This document shows, piece by piece, positions 18,809 to 27,406 of a stretch of DNA of 50,718 bases. The translations under genes were made by a program, and so were the position numbers. Each line of letters starts with the position of its first letter. Positions within the stretch are counted from its first letter, which is position 1. The notes beneath the pieces are model-generated. The model was not told the DNA's origin and searched no databases. It saw only the letters and a list, made by a program, of their open reading frames with translations. The stretch spans positions 1 to 50,718 of the forward strand of contig PAHY01000055.1 in assembly GCA_002705055.1 (NCBI GenBank), read 5' to 3'. Origin of the DNA: Planctomycetota bacterium. Its GTDB lineage: Bacteria > Planctomycetota > UBA1135.

Positions 18809-19449
18809 TGAGGCAGGTCGAGCTCGGCGAAATCGCCAAGCCAGCGGGCGCGACTGGGAAAAAGCGTGGCCACGATCAGCAGCAGGTCCAGGCGGAAGCT
18901 GTACTCCCTGAGGTAGCGCCGGTTCAGCCGCACCTTGGCCGGCCAGAGCACCTCATCATTGTATTGCTGCGGGTCCGCCGCCTTCGCGAGCAGTTCCTGT
19001 TCGCCGCGCAGGGCGAAGGAGGCCGGGCCGGTGATTCCGGGCCTCAGCTCGAGGATTTCGCGGTCCTCGCCCTGCAGCGCATCCGCGTATCCCGGGACGT
19101 CAGGGCGGGGTCCGACGAAGCTCATCTGCCCCAGCAGGACGTTCCAGAGCTGGGGGAGCTCATCCAGCTTGGTGCGACGCATCAGCTGGCCGATGCGCGT
19201 GATGCGCGCGTCCCGGGACGTGGTGACCGTGCTGTCATGCCCTGGCAGCTGCCGCATCGAGCGGATCTTGACGATGCGGAAAGGGCGCCCGTGGCGGCCG
19301 ATGCGCGTCTGCCGGAAGAAGCCGTTGGCGCGCGTATCGAGACTGGCGATGACCCAGCAGATCAGGATCAGCCAGCCGACCAGAATCAGTCCGAGCAAGG
19401 CCCCGAACAGGTCGAAGGCTCGCTTTCGTCGCTGCTGGCCGCGGGTCAT
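18805..19449 (-). CDS. small phosphoglycosyl transferase (PglC/EpsL-like) initiating the glycan
   Basis: A 214-residue monotopic sugar transferase that moves a sugar phosphate from UDP-sugar to undecaprenyl phosphate, the first membrane step of polysaccharide assembly. It has the N-terminal re-entrant hydrophobic helix (FGALLGLILVGWLILICWVI) and family motifs KIRSMR, KLDELPQLWNVLLGQMSFVG, GPRPD and RPGITGPASF. Its length matches the short PglC form rather than the long WbaP or WcaJ forms. The adjacent PglE-like aminotransferase suggests the first sugar may be a 4-amino or diacetamido sugar. It overlaps both neighbours by 4 bases. Confidence 0.92.
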   Translation of the reverse strand: MTRGQQRRKRAFDLFGALLGLILVGWLILICWVIASLDTRANGFFRQTRIGRHGRPFRIVKIRSMRQLPGHDSTVTTSRDARITRIGQLMRRTKLDELPQLWNVLLGQMSFVGPRPDVPGYADALQGEDREILELRPGITGPASFALRGEQELLAKAADPQQYNDEVLWPAKVRLNRRYLREYSFRLDLLLIVATLFPSRARWLGDFAELDLPQ

Positions 19450-20372
19450 GGCTGAGCCGGAGCGGCGGCTGAGGGGGCGAGCGAGGCAGCCCAGGCCAGC
19501 GCCTCAGCGTGCCGAAACTCCATGCGATCCGCGGTCTCGGGGTCGAGCTGCTTCTTCCAGTTGCCGACACTGCCCGCGCGCACGCCCTGCAGCAGCGGCT
19601 GCAGCTGGTCGGCGGACCACTCCTCGCCGAGGAAGCGGGCGATCGTTGCCATCCCGGCGAGCGGATCCTGCACGAAGTCCTCGTAGCGGATGCTCAGGCG
19701 GCGCTCCTCCGGCACAGCCTGCAGGCCATCCCGGCAGCGCAGCACGCACTCCTCCCACTGCTGGGCGCAGGCCTCGATCAGCGGCAGGCGCCGCAGGTCC
19801 TCTTCCATCCCCTCGTAGCGCGGCCCCCAGGTGCTGACCCGGCGCTCCTTGCTGCGCAGGCGATGAAGCCGGGCGGCGAGGTAGCGAGTTGCGTAGTACG
19901 GCAAGTCGCTCTTCGGCACCCACTTGGCCTTCTTCCACAGGTAGTTCAGGTCCAGCGAAGCGGTCCAGCGCTTGGCTGCGGAACAGGCGACATCACGGCC
20001 ATCCCGGACGATCTCGAGAAAGAGCGCGTGGGCGGGCAGGCAGGCGGCGACGAAGGGCACGCGCAGCGTGTTGGCGCAGGTCTTCTCGACGACGGTGTGC
20101 GCGCCGCTGCGCCGCTGAATCTGAGCAAATCGGGCCTGGATCCAGCGCGCGAGGGGCTCCGTCGCGCGCTCTGGCGGGATCGCGTCGGTGGGGAAATCGC
20201 GGTTGCCGTGCCGCCAGATGTAGTTGATCTCGTCACACGGCCAGGTGGCATAGCCCGGCAACTGCGTGAGGATGTCGCGCAGCATATTGGTGCCTGAACG
20301 ACCCGCGCCGAGGATGACGAGCGGGCGAAAATCAACCGAGGAAGCGAGGCGGGAGGGGGGCGCCACGGGCAC
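19446..20372 (-). CDS. sulfotransferase (PAPS-dependent family)
   Basis: A 308-residue cytosolic sulfotransferase-fold protein. The 5'-phosphosulfate loop is VILGAGRSGTNMLRDIL at about 18-34, and the 3'-phosphate-binding segment is EIVRDGRDVACSA near 130. A late IRYEDFVQDPLAGM is also typical of this superfamily. It probably transfers sulfate from PAPS to a sugar of the polysaccharide, since it is the first gene of the minus arm of the glycan locus. The GTG at 20372 gives the longest plausible N-terminus; a GTG two codons downstream is equally possible. It is one of three sulfotransferase-like genes in this locus and they share little sequence outside the PAPS motifs. Confidence 0.87.
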   Translation of the reverse strand: MPVAPPSRLASSVDFRPLVILGAGRSGTNMLRDILTQLPGYATWPCDEINYIWRHGNRDFPTDAIPPERATEPLARWIQARFAQIQRRSGAHTVVEKTCANTLRVPFVAACLPAHALFLEIVRDGRDVACSAAKRWTASLDLNYLWKKAKWVPKSDLPYYATRYLAARLHRLRSKERRVSTWGPRYEGMEEDLRRLPLIEACAQQWEECVLRCRDGLQAVPEERRLSIRYEDFVQDPLAGMATIARFLGEEWSADQLQPLLQGVRAGSVGNWKKQLDPETADRMEFRHAEALAWAASLAPSAAAPAQP

Positions 20373-20398
20373 AGGTGCAGGAGGCGGTCCGGCGCTCG

Positions 20399-20405
20399 TA
20401 GGATA
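20399..20405. promoter_or_regulatory. symmetric -10-like element between the two arms of the glycan locus
   Basis: TAGGATA reads TAGGAT on the plus strand and TATCCT on the minus strand. It sits in the 65-bp gap between the sulfotransferase start at 20372 and the fnlA-type start at 20438, giving predicted leaders of about 20-30 nt each way. It may drive both arms. No clear -35 on either side. Confidence 0.35.
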
Positions 20406-20437
20406 CGGACGCGCAAGGCCTCGGCGCGCGTGCTGAC

Positions 20438-21469
20438 GTGAAGACCCCCCTCAACCAAGCGAAGATCCTGATCACCGGTGGCACAGGCTCGTTCGGCCGG
20501 ACGATGGCCGAGCACCTGCTCCAGCGGGGATGCCCCGAGATTCGCATCTTCAGCCGCGACGAATGGAAGCAAGATTCCATGCGCGTGGATTTCGCCGACG
20601 AACGGCTGAAGTTCTACCTCGGTGACGTCCGGAGCGCGCCCAGCGTCGAGAAGGCCATGGCCGGGGTCGACATGGTGTTCCACGCGGCGGCGCTCAAGCA
20701 GGTGCCCAGCTGCGAGTTCTTTCCGATGCAGGCGGTGCTCACCAACGTGGTCGGTTCCGCCAACGTCGTCGACGCCGCCGTACGCCACGGGGTCCAGTCG
20801 GTGGTCTGTCTCAGTACCGACAAGGCGGTGTTTCCGGTCAACGCGATGGGCATGTCCAAGGCGCTGATGGAAAAGGTGGCCCAGGCGACCGCCCGCAGCG
20901 CCCAGGATTCGGGAACGGTGATCAGCTCGGTGCGGTATGGCAACGTGATGTACTCCCGCGGATCGGTGATTCCGCTGTTCGTGAAGCAGATCCGCGAGGG
21001 GCAAGCTCTGACCGTGACGGATCCGCGCATGACGCGGTTCCTGATGCCGCTGCGTGAGGCCGTCAGCCTGGTCGAGTTTGCCTGGCAGCACGCGGGGCAG
21101 GGCGACCTCTTCGTGCGCAAGGCGCCGGCATCGACCATCGGCGATCTGGCCGAGGCCATGCGCCAGCTGTTCGAAGTGGAGACGCCCGTCCAGGTCATCG
21201 GCATCCGTCACGGCGAGAAGATGTACGAAGCGCTGGCGAGCGCCGAGGAGCTGCGTCGTTCCGAGGACATGGGCGACTTTCTCCGGGTGCACATGGATGG
21301 CCGCGACCTGAACTACAACAAGTTCTTCACGGAGGGCGAGCAGGAAGGTGCCGACGTGTCCGACTACACTTCGGACAACACTCAGCGCCTGAGCATCGAC
21401 GAGATCAAGGAGCTGCTGCTGACGCTTCCTGAAGTCCGCGCCGATCTCGAGGCCTGGAGGGCGCGATGA
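20438..21469 (+). CDS. fnlA: UDP-GlcNAc 4,6-dehydratase/5-epimerase (FnlA/WbjB/CapE type)
   Basis: First enzyme of UDP-N-acetyl-L-fucosamine synthesis, 343 residues, cytosolic SDR. The NAD-binding loop is ILITGGTGSFGRTMAEHLL; the active-site region reads LSTDKAVFPVNAMGMSKALM, with the Met-x3-Lys that replaces Tyr-x3-Lys in inverting dehydratases. HAAALKQVPSCEFFP is also typical. Unlike the PglF-type gene at 31475 it has no membrane helices. The start is a GTG at 20438. It is followed with 4-base overlaps by the fnlB and fnlC types, the standard gene order of FucNAc loci. Confidence 0.93.
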   Translation: MKTPLNQAKILITGGTGSFGRTMAEHLLQRGCPEIRIFSRDEWKQDSMRVDFADERLKFYLGDVRSAPSVEKAMAGVDMVFHAAALKQVPSCEFFPMQAVLTNVVGSANVVDAAVRHGVQSVVCLSTDKAVFPVNAMGMSKALMEKVAQATARSAQDSGTVISSVRYGNVMYSRGSVIPLFVKQIREGQALTVTDPRMTRFLMPLREAVSLVEFAWQHAGQGDLFVRKAPASTIGDLAEAMRQLFEVETPVQVIGIRHGEKMYEALASAEELRRSEDMGDFLRVHMDGRDLNYNKFFTEGEQEGADVSDYTSDNTQRLSIDEIKELLLTLPEVRADLEAWRAR

Positions 21470-22641
21470 GCGAGCCGTCCTCGCCGCGCCGAGTGCTGGT
21501 CACCGGTGCCTTCGGCATGCTCGGCTTTCACGTCCGGGCGCACCTGCACGTGCTGGAGGGAGTCGAGACGGTCTGCGCAGGCCGCGCCGAGTGTGCCGAC
21601 CCCGATCAGCTCGCCCGGCTGGTCGCGGATGTCGATGCGGTGCTGCATCTCGCCGGCGTCAATCGGGGCACCGATGAAGAAGTGGAGCAGGGCAATCTTC
21701 AGGCCGCGCAGGCTCTGATCGCCGCGCTGCGCAAGGTGGGCCACGCGCCGACCGTGCTCTACGCTTCCAGCACGCATCGCGAGCGCGAGACTCCTTACGG
21801 TCGCTCCAAGCGGGCGGCTGGAGCGCTGCTCGCCGAGTGGGCGGCCGGCGCGAATGCCGCCCTGGTCGAGCTTGTCCTTCCGCACGTCTTCGGTGAACAG
21901 GGACGTCCGCACTACAACTCGGTCGTCCACACCTTCTGCCACCAACTTGCCGCGGGCGAAGCGCTGACGGTGCACGACCGGGAGGGGCAGCTCGAGCTGC
22001 TGCACGCCGGCGAGGTCGCCGAGACCATGTTGGGCCTGTTGGGGTTTTCCGATGGTCCGGTCGAGGTGCGCGGGCAGTCCGTGCAGCGAGTGAAGGGCGT
22101 GTCCATGACCGTGGGTGAACTTGCCGATCTGCTGACCGCGCAGAGTCGGCAGTACTTCGGCGCGCTCGAGATTCCTCCGCTGCAGGCCGCGCTGGATCTG
22201 GCGCTGTTCAACTGCCTGCGCTCAGCGGCATTCCCGCAGGCCTATCCGATTCCGCTCGAGCTCCGTTCTGATGCGCGCGGATCGCTATTTGAAGCAGTGC
22301 GTTCGCATCGCGCCGGACAGACCTTTTTCTCGACGACGCACCCGGGCGTGACGCGCGGCAACCACTTCCACTTCGGCAAGGTCGAACGATTCCTGGTCGT
22401 CGGCGGGCAGGCGCGGATCAGCATCCGCCGTCTGTTCGATGATCAGGTGCATGCTTTCGAGGTGCGCGGCGACCAGCCGGTATACATCGATATGCCTACG
22501 CTGCACACGCACGAGATCACCAATGTCGGCGACGGGGAGCTGCTCACGCTGTTCTGGGCGCACGAGTTCTTCGACCCTCAGCGCCCCGACACCTACTTCG
22601 AACCGGTTTCTCTCGACGCCCCTGTGGCCGCGCCCCGATGA
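21466..22641 (+). CDS. fnlB: bifunctional UDP-FucNAc pathway reductase/epimerase (FnlB/WbjC/CapF type)
   Basis: Second enzyme of the UDP-L-FucNAc pathway, 391 residues. The N-terminal SDR part (about 1-260) begins VLVTGAFGMLGFHVRAHL and carries a Tyr-x3-Lys-type site (TPYGRSKRAAG). The C-terminal cupin part (about 280-385) shows FSTTHPGVTRGNHFHFGKVE and DMPTLHTHEITNVG, matching the metal-cupin of CapF. In CapF the cupin epimerises C3 and the SDR domain reduces C4. Fusion of both activities is normal for this family. Confidence 0.93.
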   Translation: MSEPSSPRRVLVTGAFGMLGFHVRAHLHVLEGVETVCAGRAECADPDQLARLVADVDAVLHLAGVNRGTDEEVEQGNLQAAQALIAALRKVGHAPTVLYASSTHRERETPYGRSKRAAGALLAEWAAGANAALVELVLPHVFGEQGRPHYNSVVHTFCHQLAAGEALTVHDREGQLELLHAGEVAETMLGLLGFSDGPVEVRGQSVQRVKGVSMTVGELADLLTAQSRQYFGALEIPPLQAALDLALFNCLRSAAFPQAYPIPLELRSDARGSLFEAVRSHRAGQTFFSTTHPGVTRGNHFHFGKVERFLVVGGQARISIRRLFDDQVHAFEVRGDQPVYIDMPTLHTHEITNVGDGELLTLFWAHEFFDPQRPDTYFEPVSLDAPVAAPR

Positions 22642-23783
22642 CTCGCCTCAAGACCATGACCGTGCTCGGGACCCGTCCCGAGATCATCCGGCTGTCACGC
22701 GTGATGGCGCGTCTCGATCAGGCGACCGATCACGTCCTCGTGCACACCGGGCAGAACTGGGACTTCGAGCTGAACGAGCTCTTCTTTCAGGAGCTGGGCG
22801 TGCGCAAGCCCGACCACTTCCTGGGAGTCGATCCGAGCTCGCTGGGCACGGTGCTCGGCAACATTCTGATCTCGATCGAGCCGCTGCTGAAGGAGCATCG
22901 CCCCGATGCCTTCGTCGTGCTCGGCGACACCAACAGCTCCATCGCGGCCATGATCGCGAAGCGGCTGCGGGTGCCGATTTATCACATGGAGGCCGGCAAC
23001 CGTTGCTTCGATGCCAACGTCCCGGAAGAGATCAATCGCCGAGTCATCGATCACCTTTCCGACTTCAACCTGACCTACACGGAGCATGCCCGGCGCAACC
23101 TGCTGGGTGAAGGGCTGCACCCGCGCCGGATTTACGTCACGGGGTCGCCGATGCGCGAGGTCCTCGGGCACTACAGAGAGGCGATTGAGGCCAGCCCTAT
23201 CCTCGAGGAGCAAGGGTTGGAGAAAGGCAAGTACTTCGTGGTTTCGATTCACCGCGAGGAGAACGTCGACGCGCCGTCCAATCTCAAGGAACTCGTCGCC
23301 ACGCTGGAGGCCTTGTGGTCGGAGTACGGCTACCCGGTGATCGTCAGCACTCACCCGCGGACGCGCCAGCGGCTTGAGGCGCTCGGCCAGCTCGAAGTCC
23401 AAGGGGATATCCGCTTCGCCAAGCCCTTCGGATTTTTCGCCTACAACAAGCTGCAGCTGCACTCCCATTGCGCGGTCAGTGACAGCGGAACGATCTCCGA
23501 GGAGTCCTCGATCCTGGGCTTCCCGGCCGTGACCGTGCGCAAGTCGATCGAGCGCCCCGAGGCGATGGATACCGGCGCGATCACTCTGGCGGGGCTGCAG
23601 GCCGACGCCGTCCTCGAGTGCATCCGCGAGGTCGCGCGGCAATGGGCGGCGGGCGAGGTGCCCGAAGTGCCGCAGGACTATCGCATCGAGAACACCTCCC
23701 AGCGCGTCCTCAACCTGATCCTCGGAACGGCTCGCCTGCATGGCGACTGGAGCGGTTTCAACGATCGGGCTTTCGAGCGCTGA
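22638..23783 (+). CDS. fnlC: UDP-N-acetylglucosamine 2-epimerase family, FucNAc pathway (FnlC/WbjD/CapG type)
   Basis: Third enzyme of UDP-L-FucNAc synthesis, 381 residues, non-hydrolysing 2-epimerase fold. Family motifs include TVLGTRPEIIRLSRVMARLD, VLVHTGQNWDFELNELFF, the nucleotide-site segment VVSIHREENVDAP and SDSGTISEESSILGFPAVTV. The GQNWD form and the genomic context point to WbjD/CapG rather than to WecB. It overlaps the preceding gene in ATGA and ends 16 bases before the glycosyltransferase gene. Confidence 0.93.
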   Translation: MTRLKTMTVLGTRPEIIRLSRVMARLDQATDHVLVHTGQNWDFELNELFFQELGVRKPDHFLGVDPSSLGTVLGNILISIEPLLKEHRPDAFVVLGDTNSSIAAMIAKRLRVPIYHMEAGNRCFDANVPEEINRRVIDHLSDFNLTYTEHARRNLLGEGLHPRRIYVTGSPMREVLGHYREAIEASPILEEQGLEKGKYFVVSIHREENVDAPSNLKELVATLEALWSEYGYPVIVSTHPRTRQRLEALGQLEVQGDIRFAKPFGFFAYNKLQLHSHCAVSDSGTISEESSILGFPAVTVRKSIERPEAMDTGAITLAGLQADAVLECIREVARQWAAGEVPEVPQDYRIENTSQRVLNLILGTARLHGDWSGFNDRAFER

Positions 23784-23799
23784 TCGATTGCCCGGCGCG

Positions 23800-25053
23800 A
23801 TGCGCATCCTGCTGATTCACCGCTACTTCTGGCCGGACAGTCCGCCGTACGCCAGCATGCTGCGGGTGATTGCGCGCCATCTGGCGGAGCAGGGGCATGA
23901 CGTCACTGTGCTGACGACGCAGCCGTCCTACACGCGGGAGACCTCACAGTGGAAGCGTCCGCGGGTCGAAGAAATGGACGGCTTCCGCGTCGTGCGGAAG
24001 TGGATGTTCCCCGAGTCGAAGTCGAACTGGCTGGCACGGATCGCCAACGTCGGGGTGTTCCTGTTTCACATTCTCGCGCACATCCTGCTGCGGCGACGTC
24101 GGTATGAGCTGGTGACGGCGTCGACGATGCCGCCGGTGGTCGTCGGCGCGGCGGCATGCGGTGCGACTCGCCTGCGTCGAGGCCGCTTTCTCTATCACTG
24201 CATGGATCTCTACCCCGAGGTCGCCGAACTGGCCGGCTCCCGCTGGCTGGGCCGCGGCCCGCTGCGGGGGCTGCTGGGCTGGCTCGATCGCCGGACCTGT
24301 CGCAAGGCCTGGCGTGTGCTCGTGCTCTCCCAGGACATGCAGGCTGCGCTGGCAGCGCGCGGTTTGGAGACGACCAACATTCGCATCCTGAACAACTTCG
24401 CGCTCGAGGCCGAAGAGGCGCCGAGTCAAGGTGTACTGGGTCCGGATCAGGGCAGGTTCAGGGTGCTGTTCGCCGGGAATCTCGGTCGCTTTCAGGGGCT
24501 GGAGACCGTGCTCGAGGCCGCGCAGAAGTTGCCTGCCGAGGCTGGGATCGAGTTTCACTTCCTCGGCGACGGAGCGGCCAAGCAGAGCCTCGAACAGCAG
24601 GCCGGTGAACTGCTGGGTGAGCGGGTGCACTTCCATGGATTCCGCCCGCTCGCCGATGCTCTCGGCGCGATGCGTGAAGCCGATCTGGGCATCGTCTCCC
24701 TGCAGCCAGGGATCGTCAGCGTGGCGTATCCCAGCAAGACCATGACCTATCTCGCCGCCGGACTGCCCATCCTTGCCATGGTCGAACGGCAGAGCGAGCT
24801 GGCCGAGATGGTGGCCCGGGAGGAGGTCGGGTTCACGGTCGAGTACGGCGACGCAGACGGGATGGCACAAGGTCTGCGCGCAATCGCCGCGGACCGCGCC
24901 CGGCACACACAATGGCGGAGGCAGGCGGAGCGTCTCGCCGAACGTGAGTTCAGCGCCCAAGCGGCGCTCAGGCGCTGGGATCAGCTGCTCGCGGAAGACG
25001 AAGTCCCGGGCGCTACGATGGTGCCCAGTCGGGATGCCGACCGGTTGGCATGA
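23800..25053 (+). CDS. GT4 glycosyltransferase, probable L-FucNAc transferase (WbuB-like)
   Basis: A 417-residue GT-B enzyme. The N-terminal fold begins MRILLIHRYFWPDSPPYASM and the C-terminal donor domain has FRVLFAGNLGRFQGLETVLE, HFHGFRPLADALGAMREADL and SVAYPSKTMTYLAAGLPILA, the usual GT4 pattern. In other FucNAc loci the gene right after fnlC encodes the L-FucNAc transferase WbuB, and this one matches in position and in general sequence. The start is the ATG at 23800; the open frame extends upstream into fnlC but that part is not family-like. Donor specificity is inferred from context only. Confidence 0.87.
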   Translation: MRILLIHRYFWPDSPPYASMLRVIARHLAEQGHDVTVLTTQPSYTRETSQWKRPRVEEMDGFRVVRKWMFPESKSNWLARIANVGVFLFHILAHILLRRRRYELVTASTMPPVVVGAAACGATRLRRGRFLYHCMDLYPEVAELAGSRWLGRGPLRGLLGWLDRRTCRKAWRVLVLSQDMQAALAARGLETTNIRILNNFALEAEEAPSQGVLGPDQGRFRVLFAGNLGRFQGLETVLEAAQKLPAEAGIEFHFLGDGAAKQSLEQQAGELLGERVHFHGFRPLADALGAMREADLGIVSLQPGIVSVAYPSKTMTYLAAGLPILAMVERQSELAEMVAREEVGFTVEYGDADGMAQGLRAIAADRARHTQWRRQAERLAEREFSAQAALRRWDQLLAEDEVPGATMVPSRDADRLA

Positions 25054-26126
25054 ACATCGGAGTCTACGCCGGATCTCTGCGGCCTGGAGGAGGGCTGACC
25101 GCTCTCAAGCAGATGCTTGGGGGGCTGATCGAGATCCCCGACGCCCAGGTCACGGTCGTGACCGGTGCCGCCGACGTCTCTGCCGCGCTGCAGCCGTTGC
25201 TCGCTGCGGAAGAGCGCCTGACCGAGCAGCGCTTCCACCCTCAGGCCGGGGCATTTCGGCGCTACCTCGCGTCGAAGCGGGCTTTCCGAGACAGCGATTT
25301 CGACTGGCTGATCTCCGTCAACTATCACATCCCGACGCGCGCCCGGCTGCTCGTCTACCACCTCAATCTGCTCAGCTTCGAGCGCGGCGTGCGCGATTCG
25401 CTCGGCGCCAGGATCAAACGCTGGGATGCACGGCGCGCTTGCCGGCTCGCGCAGTGCAATCTGTTCGAGTCGCAGTACCTGCTCGAGCGCGCCAAGCAGG
25501 CGACGCAGCAGCGCGTCGCCCATCCCGGCCTGCTCTATCTCGGGGTGCACGAGGACTTCTATCGCTCCGCACCCTGTGACGAGGTCGACCCAGGCGCGCT
25601 GCTGCTCGTCAGCAGCATGCAGGAGCACAAGGACAATCCCACGATCCTGCGCATGCTGGCCCGCCTCCGGCAGGACCGCCCGGAAGTGGCTTGGAGGCTC
25701 TCCGTCGCAGGGGGGCAGTCCGCCGAGCAGTGGGCGCCCTTCCGTCAGCAGGCGGCGGAGCTTGGCGTGGCCGACGCGCTTGAGATTCTTGGGCCGCTGC
25801 CCAAGCCGGAGCTATCCGAGCGGATGGCTCGCAGCGCGTGCCTCGTGACGGCGAGTCGAGTGGAGTCTTTCTGCATGGTCGCGCTGGAGGCAATGGCTTC
25901 GTACTGCCCGGCCGTCGTGACCGACGCCACCTCGATGCCGGAGAGCGTCGGAGATGCGGCCGCCATCGTTTCCGCCGGAGACGACCGGGGCTTCGCCGCG
26001 GCGGTGCTGGCTTTGCACGATGATCCGGCAGAGCGGTCGCGGCGACTCGAGCTTGGCCGCCAACGCGCGGACAACTTCGGACCCCGCGCCTTTCGCGAGC
26101 AGCTGCGGGGGTATCTCGAACAGTGA
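25050..26126 (+). CDS. GT4 glycosyltransferase
   Basis: A 358-residue GT-B glycosyltransferase. The N-terminal glycine-rich loop is NIGVYAGSLRPGGGLTALKQ. The C-terminal half carries LLLVSSMQEHKDNPTILRML and the sugar-nucleotide site SRVESFCMVALEAMASYCPA, a variant of the family E-x7-E motif (VESFCMVALE). Donor and acceptor are not predictable. It overlaps its neighbours by 4 bases on each side (ATGA and GTGA), so it belongs to the plus arm of the polysaccharide operon and should add one of the repeat-unit sugars. Confidence 0.88.
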   Translation: MNIGVYAGSLRPGGGLTALKQMLGGLIEIPDAQVTVVTGAADVSAALQPLLAAEERLTEQRFHPQAGAFRRYLASKRAFRDSDFDWLISVNYHIPTRARLLVYHLNLLSFERGVRDSLGARIKRWDARRACRLAQCNLFESQYLLERAKQATQQRVAHPGLLYLGVHEDFYRSAPCDEVDPGALLLVSSMQEHKDNPTILRMLARLRQDRPEVAWRLSVAGGQSAEQWAPFRQQAAELGVADALEILGPLPKPELSERMARSACLVTASRVESFCMVALEAMASYCPAVVTDATSMPESVGDAAAIVSAGDDRGFAAAVLALHDDPAERSRRLELGRQRADNFGPRAFREQLRGYLEQ

Positions 26127-27406
26127 AGACCGAGCGCTATCTGCAGGCGCTGCTGGTCAAAGGCGGCTCGGTCGCGGCGCTTTATCTGAGCCAGGTATTT
26201 CTCGCCCGCAGCGCGCTCACGCTCGATGAGTTCGGCCGGTTCAGTTACCTCGTTTCGGTTCTGAACATCGCCTCGTTCATCTGTCTCTGGGGTGTCGACA
26301 AGTACCTGGTACGCGAAGTCGCGGTGCACCATGACGCAGGGGAGAGCGCGCCGGCCTGGGCTGAGATCCGACGCGCGGGCAGAGTCGCCACCCTGAATGC
26401 GATTCTCGGCACGGTCCCGCTGGTGCTCTACCTCGAGTGGGCGCGGCCCGAGCAGATGGACCGAGGGCTCCTGCTTGTCGCGGCGCTGGCGCTGGTCGTC
26501 ATCGTGCTGGCGCGCTCCTCGGCGGCGACCATGCGCGGCTTTCATCGGGTGGTTTCGGCGGAGGCGGCCCTCAATCTCGTGCGGCCGCTGGTCCTCATCG
26601 CCAGCATCGCCGCGGCGTGGGCGTGGCGCGGCAAGCTGGAGGCGCCATGGCTGGTCGCGGGCATGGCCGTGTCGTTCCTGGTGGTGGACCTCGCGCTGCG
26701 CGGGGCGCACCGTCGGGTCTTTCCTCCTCCGGCCGGAGCGCGTGACCGCCTTCCTCTGGGCAAGCTCTATCGGGACTGCGCTCCGTATCTGCTCATCGGT
26801 GTCGGGCTGCCGCTGCTGTCCAACCTCGACGTGGTCCTGCTTGGCAACCTGGGCGAGGACCAGGACGTGGCCCGCTACGCAGCGTGCGCACGCGTGATCA
26901 ATCTGGCAATCGTCGGGCTGGTTTCCGTCAACCTACTGATCGCGCCGAAGCTGCCGGTGCTGTATCAGCAGGGAAAGCACGCCGAAATGCAGGCGCTCCT
27001 ACGGCGCAACAACGTCGTGGTTGCGCTGGTCAGCCTGCTTCCTGCGCTGGCGCTGCTCTTTTTCGGTGGCTGGATCCTGGCCTCGTTCGGGGAGGAGTAT
27101 GGCTCGGCATCCGATGTGCTGCACATCCTGCTGATCGGCCAGATGATCAATGTCTGCGTCGGGCCGGTCAATCTCATCTGCATGATGGCTCATCGCCAGC
27201 GCGCGGCGAGTCGTTTGGTCCTCGTCGCCTGCGCGATCGAGGCCGCTCTGTGCTATTTTCTGATCCCCAGCCACGGCGCGATGGGGGCAGCCTGGGCCAA
27301 TGCAGGGGCTCTTGGTTTCCTCAACATTTCCCTCGCCGTGGTGGTCGCGGTCGAACTCAAGCTCGACCCGACGCTTCTGAACCTGCTTCCACGCCGTCAG
27401 GCATGA
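26123..27406 (+). CDS. Wzx-type polysaccharide flippase
   Basis: A 427-residue polytopic membrane protein of the polysaccharide-biosynthesis (MOP/RfbX-like) family with about 12 hydrophobic segments. Family-like stretches include GSVAALYLSQVFLARSALTL at the N-terminus, LPLLSNLDVVLLGNLGEDQD in the middle and LLPALALLFFGGWILASFGE later. It should move the lipid-linked repeat unit across the inner membrane. The start is a GTG at 26123 overlapping the previous stop (GTGA). Its gene neighbours, a glycosyltransferase and a Wzy-like polymerase, support a Wzx/Wzy pathway. Confidence 0.88.
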   Translation: MKTERYLQALLVKGGSVAALYLSQVFLARSALTLDEFGRFSYLVSVLNIASFICLWGVDKYLVREVAVHHDAGESAPAWAEIRRAGRVATLNAILGTVPLVLYLEWARPEQMDRGLLLVAALALVVIVLARSSAATMRGFHRVVSAEAALNLVRPLVLIASIAAAWAWRGKLEAPWLVAGMAVSFLVVDLALRGAHRRVFPPPAGARDRLPLGKLYRDCAPYLLIGVGLPLLSNLDVVLLGNLGEDQDVARYAACARVINLAIVGLVSVNLLIAPKLPVLYQQGKHAEMQALLRRNNVVVALVSLLPALALLFFGGWILASFGEEYGSASDVLHILLIGQMINVCVGPVNLICMMAHRQRAASRLVLVACAIEAALCYFLIPSHGAMGAAWANAGALGFLNISLAVVVAVELKLDPTLLNLLPRRQA

